Assembly (NCBI GenBank): GCA_009777365.1
Contig: WRLZ01000008.1
Coordinates: forward strand, 1-14,546
DNA: 14,546 nucleotides
Reading direction: 5' to 3'
DNA from: Candidatus Saccharimonadota bacterium
GTDB taxonomy: Bacteria > Patescibacteriota > Saccharimonadia > Saccharimonadales > Saccharimonadaceae
The translations under genes and the position numbers were made by a program. The notes under the pieces are model-generated. The model saw nothing but the letters and a program-made list of their open reading frames with translations. It was not told where the DNA came from and did no database searches. Each line of letters starts with the position of its first letter. The first letter of the stretch is position 1. Below, piece by piece: positions 5,240 to 10,432 of this stretch.

Positions 5240-6358
5240 ATGTTTAGACATAGGTTGGCTACGCTTAATACGGTACTGTTGAAACAGGAGGCTCTTTGGC
5301 GGAATTTGCGGGTATTTGAGGAAATTGCATCTGGGAAGCAGGTTGTGCCTGTGTTGAAGAGTAATGCGTATGGGCATGGGATCCAGGAGATCGCGGGGAT
5401 GTTGGATGGCAAGGTGGGGATGGTGGCGGTGGATAGTTATTATGAGGCGACATTGGTTCTGCCGGTTTTTGGAGGTAGGATATTGGTGCTGGGGTATATC
5501 CCGAGGGAGAATGACCCCTGGTTGAAGAGGGGTAGGATAGAGTATGTTGTGCAGACGGTGCGGGATCTTCGGGCGATGGCGAGGACTGGGAAGAAGTTTG
5601 GTGTGCATATGGAGATAAATACGGGGATGAATCGGATGGGGATTAGGCTGGATGAGGTGGATGAATATTTGGATTACTTGGAAAAGCATCCTAGGCTGGT
5701 GCTGAATGGAGTGATGACGCATCTTTCGGGGGCGGACGAGGTCGAGAAGGCGGGGACTATTCGGCAGCTGGAGGAGTTCGATGCGGTTTGCGAGAAGGTG
5801 TTGGATCGGGGGTTTAGGCCGGAGTTTATGCATGCTTCGGCGACGGCGGGGGCTGTGAAGGACGGGAGTAGATATACTAATGCTGTTAGATTGGGGGTTG
5901 GGCTGTATGGGGTGAATCCGCTGAGTAAGGATGATGAATATTATGGGGAACTGGAAGGGTTGGAGCCGGTTATGAGTTTTCGGTCGAAGATTATTAAGAT
6001 ACAGATGGTGAAGAGGGGCGAGAGGGTTAGTTATAATGGGACTTGGGAGGCGAGGCGGGATTCGCGGGTAGCGGTGTTGCCGGTGGGATATTATGAAGGT
6101 GTGCCGAGGGAGTTGTCTGGTAGGGGGTTTGTGAGGGTGGGCGCCGGGGGTGCGGCGAAGGATGAGCCGCTCCAAAGGGCGCCCGTTGTAGGGAGGGTTT
6201 GCATGAATCATACGATGGTGGATGTTACTGATGTGCTTGACGTAAAGGAGGGGACGGAAGTGACGGTGCCAGTGCTGGAGTGGGCGGAAGAGTTTGGTAT
6301 TAGTCCGTATGAGCTGTTAGTTAGGGTGAATAGTACAATAAGGCGAGAGATAATCTAG
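5240..6358 (+). CDS. alr: Alanine racemase
   Basis: Alr interconverts L- and D-alanine with pyridoxal phosphate, supplying D-alanine for peptidoglycan. The 372-residue protein is full length. VLKSNAYGHG (38-47) holds the cofactor lysine, Lys40. The barrel continues with MEINTGMNRMGI (124-135) and HASATAG (198-204); RLGVGLYGVNP (217-227) carries the phosphate-binding region. The second domain has SYNGTW (264-269) with the catalytic Tyr265 (family form SYGRTW), LPVGYYEG (280-287) and CMNHTMVDVT (321-330). No Shine-Dalgarno is seen; the -10 box is six bases before the ATG. The gene is conspicuously G-rich on its coding strand. It follows the small membrane-protein gene and precedes tRNA-Gln. Its presence implies that the organism processes its own cell wall precursors or recycles host ones. 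Confidence 0.95.
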   Translation: MFRHRLATLNTVLLKQEALWRNLRVFEEIASGKQVVPVLKSNAYGHGIQEIAGMLDGKVGMVAVDSYYEATLVLPVFGGRILVLGYIPRENDPWLKRGRIEYVVQTVRDLRAMARTGKKFGVHMEINTGMNRMGIRLDEVDEYLDYLEKHPRLVLNGVMTHLSGADEVEKAGTIRQLEEFDAVCEKVLDRGFRPEFMHASATAGAVKDGSRYTNAVRLGVGLYGVNPLSKDDEYYGELEGLEPVMSFRSKIIKIQMVKRGERVSYNGTWEARRDSRVAVLPVGYYEGVPRELSGRGFVRVGAGGAAKDEPLQRAPVVGRVCMNHTMVDVTDVLDVKEGTEVTVPVLEWAEEFGISPYELLVRVNSTIRREII

Positions 6359-6385
6359 AAAGAGATGTCTATAGGGCGGACAGGG

Positions 6386-6414
6386 TTGAAGTCGACACCA
6401 GTTTATGATACAAT
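6386..6414 (+). promoter_or_regulatory. Promoter of tRNA-Gln
   Basis: TTGAAG (6386-6391) and TACAAT (6409-6414) are 17 bases apart, with TGA directly before the -10 box. The predicted start at about 6421 gives a 6-base leader for RNase P to remove. Confidence 0.75.
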
Positions 6415-6426
6415 AATATCGTGCGA

Positions 6427-6501
6427 TGGGACGTCGCCAAGCGGTAAGGCACCAGGTTTTGGTCCTGGCATTCGTAGGTTCGATCCCTACCGTCCCAGCC
6501 A
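6427..6501 (+). tRNA. tRNA-Gln, anticodon UUG
   Basis: The 75-base cloverleaf has a perfect 7-bp acceptor stem, TGGGACG (6427-6433) with CGTCCCA (6491-6497), discriminator G and an encoded CCA (6499-6501). The anticodon stem CCAGG/CCTGG closes a 7-base loop TTTTGGT, giving anticodon TTG. The T arm GTAGG-TTCGATC-CCTAC is standard. It reads CAA and, by wobble, CAG. It has its own promoter and lies alone between alr and the pspC-like gene. Confidence 0.97.
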
Positions 6502-6529
6502 TGAGATTATGAATAGTGTGGGGTGGGGA

Positions 6530-7609
6530 TTAGCGGAACCACCAGTGGCGGCCGCGGAGGTGTATATCGTCACGGAAGTCGCGAACTGTGTTCTCGACGC
6601 CATTTCGGCCAGCCTGCGAGGACCAGATGGTGCCAGTGGTGATGGCTGCTACGCCAAGACAGACGGCAAAGATGAGGGAGGCGATGAGGCCGGTGGAAGT
6701 AGACTTGCTGAACTTGCCACTGATGAGCGAGACAGAAATCGTTATGCCAGCTGCTACGATAGTGAAAAGAAGGATGGCGACCAGAACAGAGGTAACGACA
6801 AAGAGAGGCTTTAGGACGATAGTGGCGCTGGTGATATAGAAAATGGAGAGGATGGTGATAGGGATGAGGGCGATGAGGGATGGGATAAAGGCGAGGAGAC
6901 CGATGACGCCGAAGATTATGAGGGCAATGCGGAGAGCGCTGGTGCCACTGTTTGGCATAGATTGCTTAATCTTTTTGCTTGTAGATCTAGCAGAAGAGTC
7001 TATTTTCTCGGCGATGTTTTCGGATTTTTTGGCAATATTTTCGACGATATTTTCCAGGTTCGCTGGTTTGCCCTTCATGGAAAGGCGATCGGAGGCGGTG
7101 AGAGCCTCGGGGGCGCAGATCCAAACGACGACATAAAGCACGGCAAATGGGAAGAAGCCGGTGAAGAAAACGAGGATAACGGCAAGCACGCGTAGCAATG
7201 TTACGTCCCAGCCAGTATAGGCAGAGAGACCAGAGATAACGCCTCCGATTACGCCGTTTTCGGTGTCGCGGAAATATTTTTTGGAGGCAAGGGTAGAGCG
7301 AACTTTGTCGGCGATGGTTTCTTCATTTGCCTTGCCCTTCCCGTTTTCTTTGTTATCTGATGAAAAATCCATTGGCTGGCCGAGTTGGTTTTTGATAGCG
7401 TCGACATCCGCTGGCTTAATAACGCCGTTTTTATTAACACCACGATCTGCTAGGATTTCGGTGATGCGGATTTCGATGTCCTCGAGGGCGTCGCTTTCTT
7501 CTCCGAGGCTTTTCTTGATGGCTGCCAGATATTTGTCTAGATTCTTTCTGGCTATTATATCTATTTCATATGGCACGCCGGCGATATGGATTCGTACTAT
7601 TTCGTTCAT
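6530..7609 (-). CDS. PspC-domain membrane protein
   Basis: The 359-residue protein has several parts. Residues 1-80 (IHIAGVPYEIDIIARKNLDKYLAAIKK split over the first strands) form a short alpha/beta domain like the HAAS/PspC-associated N-termini of Gram-positive relatives. Residues 110-170 are a PspC domain: YFRDTENGVIGGVISGLSAY, then DVTLLRVLAVILVFF and LYVVVWICAPE. Residues 186-215 are an amphipathic repeat-like helix (ENIVENIAKKSENIAEKID). Residues 226-300 and 306-330 hold further membrane segments, and the C-terminus is basic and aromatic. PspC proteins sense or counter membrane stress. The ATG overlaps the padR stop by one base, so translation is coupled. PadR upstream as repressor of a PspC-like partner is a common pair. 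Confidence 0.82.
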   Translation of the reverse strand: MNEIVRIHIAGVPYEIDIIARKNLDKYLAAIKKSLGEESDALEDIEIRITEILADRGVNKNGVIKPADVDAIKNQLGQPMDFSSDNKENGKGKANEETIADKVRSTLASKKYFRDTENGVIGGVISGLSAYTGWDVTLLRVLAVILVFFTGFFPFAVLYVVVWICAPEALTASDRLSMKGKPANLENIVENIAKKSENIAEKIDSSARSTSKKIKQSMPNSGTSALRIALIIFGVIGLLAFIPSLIALIPITILSIFYITSATIVLKPLFVVTSVLVAILLFTIVAAGITISVSLISGKFSKSTSTGLIASLIFAVCLGVAAITTGTIWSSQAGRNGVENTVRDFRDDIHLRGRHWWFR

Positions 7610-8061
7610 TATTTCTTCTTCCTTTCGTTTTTTGTAGGCTGCAGATCGTTCGTCCGAAGTGAATTCGGACTCACTACTAAAGAGCCTCCGCTTCGCTTCG
7701 GCATTGGCTGTGCCAATACATTAATGACTTTGTTTAACTTGTCGATTGATTTTCCAAGGTGCGTGCGGACTTCACGGCCGTAGTCGGTGATTTGGTAGTA
7801 TTTGCGTGGGGGACCGAGGGTAGACTCTTGCCACTCGTGTTTCAGGAGCTTGTCTCGCGAGAGGCGGGAGAGGAGTGGATAGATGGTGCCCTCGACGATA
7901 TTGAGCCCTGCCTTGTCGAGTTTGGCGAGGATTTCTGAGGCGTAGATTGGCTTCTCCGCGACCTGGAGTACACACTGGGTGAGGAGGCCTTTCTTGAGTT
8001 GGACTGTGAGCTCGGAGGCGTAGTTCGCTGCGTTCTCGGACTCTGTTACTTTTGTATCCAT
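7609..8061 (-). CDS. PadR-family transcriptional regulator
   Basis: The 150-residue protein has the PadR winged helix at residues 17-100: ELTVQLKKGLLTQCVLQVAE, then IYASEILAKLDKAGLNIVEG, TIYPLLSRLSRDKLLKHEW and the wing GPPRKYYQITDYGRE. PadR proteins are dimeric repressors that usually control a neighbouring membrane-protein operon. The start is taken at 8061, not at the upstream in-frame ATG at 8079: that ATG lies in the spacer of a perfect promoter whose -10 box ends six bases before 8061. The C-terminal tail of about 30 residues (from KRSGGSLVV) is encoded partly by a copy of the 43-bp repeat and ends KNERKKK; it seems to be an added extension. pspC begins in the stop codon. Confidence 0.88.
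   Translation of the reverse strand: MDTKVTESENAANYASELTVQLKKGLLTQCVLQVAEKPIYASEILAKLDKAGLNIVEGTIYPLLSRLSRDKLLKHEWQESTLGPPRKYYQITDYGREVRTHLGKSIDKLNKVINVLAQPMPKRSGGSLVVSPNSLRTNDLQPTKNERKKK
7645..7687. repeat. 43-bp repeat, copy 2 (inside the 3' end of padR)
   Basis: Identical to 2423-2465, including the hairpin GTCCGAA (7652-7658) with TTCGGAC (7664-7670). It is coding here and supplies part of the padR C-terminal tail. It stands about 35 bases before the pspC start codon, the same distance and orientation as copy 1 has to rpmB. Confidence 0.9.
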
Positions 8062-8067
8062 AGTACT

Positions 8068-8096
8068 ATTATATACCAAGTACCAGGCGATGTCAA
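8068..8096 (-). promoter_or_regulatory. Perfect consensus promoter of padR-pspC, leaderless
   Basis: TTGACA (8096-8091) and TATAAT (8073-8068) are 17 bases apart on the (-) strand, both perfect. The ATG at 8061 begins six bases later, so its A is the predicted first transcribed base. PadR would be expected to bind here; no clear palindrome is seen over the promoter. Confidence 0.88.
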
Positions 8097-8114
8097 GGGT
8101 TTTGTGGGAGTTGC

Positions 8115-8139
8115 AAAAACCGCCCTTTTGGTGGCGGTT
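8115..8139 (-). terminator. Intrinsic terminator after the gene at 8162-9007
   Basis: On the (-) strand AACCGCC (8139-8133) pairs perfectly with GGCGGTT (8124-8118), loop of eight bases, followed by a T-run. It lies 23 bases after the stop and just before the padR promoter, separating the two units. Confidence 0.85.
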
Positions 8140-8161
8140 GATGCGACAATGAGGTTTGTTG

Positions 8162-9007
8162 CTATAGGAACATGGCGGGCATGTTTTTGAAATTGAAATT
8201 CTCGAAGGGGAATGTGGCGGCTTCTTTTGAGATGAGCTTGAATATTTCTATGAGCTCGGGGGCACGTTCGCCAAACTGGTTTTCAAGCCTAGATAGGCTA
8301 TGGTCGTACATGATTCGTGAAATCGGAAGATTGCCGCTGTTGTCCTTAAATAGCGTATCCTCCAGTAGAACCAGTCCATTCTCCTTGAAGTAATCAGAGA
8401 TTTCTGCATGGGTCCTCGGATCGACCAGGCGGTCTTTTTCATCTGTAATGAGGACGAAACCATCGCTAGTTTGCTTTATCATGCCAACGCCATTTCGTAC
8501 GCAAAGCTGGGAAAAGAGAATCAACTCGATGGAATCGGTCATCTTGACGATTTGCGTTGGGTATTCGTCGCGCGCTTCGTAACGCTTAAACTCTGCTATC
8601 ATGAAATCCCTACATGCCAGATTGCCGTATAGACGAAGGATAGCTCCAGCCTCTACGCTTTCTTTTAGCTCCTTGGTTATGCCGTCAACTCCTGTTGCAG
8701 AATCGCCAGATATAGCTTCGGGATTATCATGGTTTACCCCGAGGAAGGAAAGATCCTTGGGGCAAAGGTCTTTGATTCTAAACAGGCGTCTGAACTCCAT
8801 GTAGATAGCGATGACGAGCTGGCTGATGTTGTATGAATGCCCAGAGAGCATTTGTACGAGTAGCTGAGGGGTGTGTTTTGCCCCGGGATAAGAATATCTG
8901 CTACAGATAGCGCGAGGTCCAGACATGCGGAATGTTTTTGCGTAAAACTCGCAGATTTCGCGAGCGCTGCTGGAAAGTAGTTCCTCTATTGTCGGTAAAG
9001 TACTCAT
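8162..9007 (-). CDS. Hypothetical soluble protein, 281 residues
   Basis: The protein is not recognised. It has no signal peptide or membrane segment and is mixed helical, with charged helices such as KELKESVEAG and ECs-poor hydrophobic cores (SYNISQLVIAIYMEFRRLF, SIELILFSQLCVRNGVGM). Its C-terminus is phenylalanine- and methionine-rich (FPFENFNFKNMPAMFL). The start is taken at the ATG at 9007 because AGGTGG lies seven bases before it; an in-frame ATG at 9025 would include the Shine-Dalgarno in the coding part. The gene is monocistronic: it has its own promoter (9092-9063), a leader of about 50 bases with a 7-bp hairpin, and its own terminator (8139-8115). The neighbouring DNA is a large hairpin and a dead gene, so it may be accessory. 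Confidence 0.75.
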   Translation of the reverse strand: MSTLPTIEELLSSSAREICEFYAKTFRMSGPRAICSRYSYPGAKHTPQLLVQMLSGHSYNISQLVIAIYMEFRRLFRIKDLCPKDLSFLGVNHDNPEAISGDSATGVDGITKELKESVEAGAILRLYGNLACRDFMIAEFKRYEARDEYPTQIVKMTDSIELILFSQLCVRNGVGMIKQTSDGFVLITDEKDRLVDPRTHAEISDYFKENGLVLLEDTLFKDNSGNLPISRIMYDHSLSRLENQFGERAPELIEIFKLISKEAATFPFENFNFKNMPAMFL

Positions 9008-9034
9008 TGATACACCACCTATCAATATAAAATG

Positions 9035-9054
9035 CGTAACGATTGCCCGTTACG
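9035..9054. other. Hairpin in the leader of the gene at 8162-9007
   Basis: CGTAACG (9035-9041) and CGTTACG (9048-9054) form a perfect 7-bp stem around six bases. It lies between the predicted transcription start (about 9056) and the Shine-Dalgarno, so it would be the first structure in the mRNA or an operator just after the start site. Confidence 0.6.
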
Positions 9055-9062
9055 TTAGGTTA

Positions 9063-9092
9063 AGTATAGCATACAAGACATGGGCATGCCAA
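9063..9092 (-). promoter_or_regulatory. Promoter of the gene at 8162-9007
   Basis: TTGGCA (9092-9087) and TATACT (9068-9063) on the (-) strand are 18 bases apart, each with one mismatch to consensus. The -35 box is the outer tip of the large inverted repeat at 9087-9152. Confidence 0.7.
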
Positions 9093-9152
9093 TAACTACC
9101 CCTTCAAGAGACCTGGACGGCCGCTAGTCTCTTGGAGGGGTGGTTATTGGCA
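9087..9152. repeat. Large inverted repeat (26-bp arms, 14-base loop)
   Basis: The arms 9087-9112 and 9127-9152 pair along their whole length with only two exceptions, and both exceptions are T opposite G, that is G-U pairs in a (+) RNA. The loop is 9113-9126. Each arm ends with TTGGCA pointing outward; the left one is the -35 box of the (-) gene promoter. No transposase or target duplication was identified. It could be a MITE-like remnant, a strong (+) RNA hairpin, or a regulatory cruciform. Confidence 0.85.
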
Positions 9153-9201
9153 AACTCATTCTCATTCAATACTTCTACGAGATCCTCAGAGACACCCCTA
9201 C

Positions 9202-9378
9202 TGCGTGGGGACCCCGTCGGAGTGGTCGGGGGCGGTTGCCCATTCTGTCGAATCTATCTACCCATGGTTCTTCCGTGGCGGCCAGTCGGGCAATACCACT
9301 GGTGCGGGGGTCGAGTCCATCAATAACAATACGGGCAATGCTAATACGACGAACGGTTTTCGTGGGGAGGAGTGTTGA
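9202..9378 (+). pseudogene. Remnant of a surface or fibre protein C-terminus
   Basis: In the frame of 9241 the DNA reads SIYPWFFRGGQSGNTTGAG, then VESINNNTGNANTTNGFR, then GEEC and a TGA at 9376-9378. The pattern PWFxRGG, GAG, NxxGNAN and GFR near the C-terminus is that of asparagine-rich surface and tail-fibre-like proteins, which normally end GFRVVL plus a few residues. Here the frame is lost right after GFR; bases 9374-9379 still read like the expected VLT codons in another frame. Upstream of about 9202 the resemblance fades, and no start codon, Shine-Dalgarno or signal peptide is present. It is most simply a decayed 3' end. A diversity-generating template repeat is a less likely alternative because no reverse transcriptase is in the window. 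Confidence 0.6.
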
Positions 9379-9403
9379 CATGGGGTTTTTGATAATGTAT
9401 AAT
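9375..9403 (+). promoter_or_regulatory. Perfect consensus promoter with no downstream gene
   Basis: TTGACA (9375-9380) and TATAAT (9398-9403) are exactly 17 bases apart, both perfect. Predicted start is near 9410. There is no (+) protein gene for more than 4 kb, so the product must be an untranslated RNA. The -35 box overlaps the last codons of the dead gene. Confidence 0.85.
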
Positions 9404-9409
9404 AATGCC

Positions 9410-9655
9410 AGCACAGGGGGTTTATCTAGAAAACCCTCCATACGTTTTGGTTGGAATCAACTAGCTTTAGGGCTTGGTTGATTTCTTTTTCTTCTGAAAG
9501 AAAAATCTAATAGTAAGTCTTTTGAAAAGAACTATATCGACCATTTCCCTCCTTTCTCGACTCCTCGGCACTTAAAATGCCGACTAATGGAGCCGGCGCG
9601 ACGGGTGGGACCCGGGCGGGCCCAATTAGCGGGAGTCACCAACCTTTGTTATTTT
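9410..9655 (+). ncRNA. Candidate structured non-coding RNA
   Basis: Starting at the consensus promoter, the transcript would fold almost continuously. Hairpin 1 pairs 9416-9423 with 9431-9438 (one G-U). Hairpin 2 pairs AATCAAC (9455-9461) with GTTGATT (9477-9483). Hairpin 3 pairs TTTTTCTT (9486-9493) with AAGAAAAA (9498-9505). Hairpin 4 pairs TAGT (9511-9514) with ACTA (9531-9534) and TCTTT with AAAGA inside. A GC-rich junction follows: helix 9559-9565/9631-9637, enclosing hairpin CGGCA/TGCCG (9566-9582), and a 10-bp arm 9584-9594/9619-9629 capped by CGGGT/ACCCG (9602-9614). The end is a short U-rich run near 9655. It has no sizeable (+) open frame. It does not match tmRNA, SRP or RNase P RNA. 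Function unknown. The rest of the gap to 9742 shows nothing clear. Confidence 0.5.
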
Positions 9656-9742
9656 AACATGAGGATTAGTATAAAAGCAATGAAATACTCGAAAATTACA
9701 ACATGAGCGTGATGGAGATGGCTTTGGCTGAGTCGGTAGATA

Positions 9743-10420
9743 TTACCAGTCGATCTCCTTTAGGCCGTTGGTGCGGAGGTAGGCGTTGGTTTTGCTGAAG
9801 TGGCGGCAGCCGAAGAAGCCGCTGTGGGCGGAGAAAGGTGAGGGATGGGCGGCTTCGAGGATGAAATGTTTGTGGGGGCTTAGAATGGCAGTTTTATTGC
9901 GGGCGTCGCGGCCCCAGAGGAGAAAGACTAGATTCTCGCGGTTTTCGTCGAGGTGGGTGATGACGGCGTCGGTGAAGGTTTCCCAGCCGCGGTTGCGGTG
10001 GGAGCCGGCTTTGTGGGCTTCGACGGTGAGGGTGTTGTTTAGGAGTAGGACGCCTTGGTCGGCCCAGTGTTGTAGGTTGCCGTGATCTGGGATGGGTTTG
10101 CCTAGGTCATCTTCGATTTCCTTGAACATGTTTTGCAAGCTAGGGGGAGTTTTGATGCCCTTGTTGACGGAGAAAGATAGGCCGTGAGCCTGGCCTACTC
10201 CGTGGTAGGGATCTTGGCCGATGATGATGACCTTAATGTCATTAAAATCGGTGGCGAAGGCGGAGAAGACTTGGTCGCGAGATGGGTAGATAGTTTTGCT
10301 GGCGTATTCGCTTTTTAGAAATTCGCTAAGCTCCTTAAAGTAGGGTTTCTCAAATTCGGAATCTAGGAACTCTCGCCATCCTTTATTTATGGCCAGCTTT
10401 GCTGGCAACGCTTCGCTCAC
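9743..10420 (-). CDS. ung: Uracil-DNA glycosylase, family 1
   Basis: Ung removes uracil from DNA, the first step of base-excision repair. The 225-residue protein has every family-1 motif: GQDPYHG (68-74) with catalytic Asp70, LLLNNTLTV (125-133) with the uracil-recognising Asn, and HPSPFSAHSGFFG (192-204) with the catalytic His and the DNA-intercalating loop. The length is normal. The start is GTG at 10420, 12 bases after the valS stop; only a weak AGGG precedes it, so translational coupling with valS is likely. It is the last gene of the valS-ung operon, and no obvious terminator was found after it. Confidence 0.96.
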   Translation of the reverse strand: MSEALPAKLAINKGWREFLDSEFEKPYFKELSEFLKSEYASKTIYPSRDQVFSAFATDFNDIKVIIIGQDPYHGVGQAHGLSFSVNKGIKTPPSLQNMFKEIEDDLGKPIPDHGNLQHWADQGVLLLNNTLTVEAHKAGSHRNRGWETFTDAVITHLDENRENLVFLLWGRDARNKTAILSPHKHFILEAAHPSPFSAHSGFFGCRHFSKTNAYLRTNGLKEIDW

Positions 10421-10432
10421 AGGTGTGCAACC

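Noticed and set aside
5150..6211. 353-residue (-) open frame
   Set aside because: It is antisense to alanine racemase; its proline-, arginine- and histidine-rich translation is a shadow of the G-rich alr coding strand.
6365..6814. 149-residue (+) open frame across tRNA-Gln
   Set aside because: It runs through the tRNA and then antisense to the pspC-like gene.
9202..9378. Template repeat of a diversity-generating retroelement
   Set aside because: The asparagine-rich GFR ending invites it, but no reverse transcriptase, accessory gene or second A-variant copy is in the window.
9132..9481. Overlapping open frames of 64, 113 and 88 codons
   Set aside because: They are in other frames than the recognisable PWFFRGG...GFR remnant, or on the other strand, and have no Shine-Dalgarno or familiar sequence.
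9467..9544. 25-codon (-) frame preceded by AAAGGAGGG
   Set aside because: The Shine-Dalgarno is only about three bases from the ATG, the frame is antisense to the structured RNA, and no promoter was convincing on that strand.
9603..9612. GGGTGGGACC, resembling the T-box core GGGTGGNACC
   Set aside because: The following bases do not match the T-box ACCGCG, the UGG is in a small hairpin rather than a bulge, no specifier stem was recognised and no (+) gene follows.
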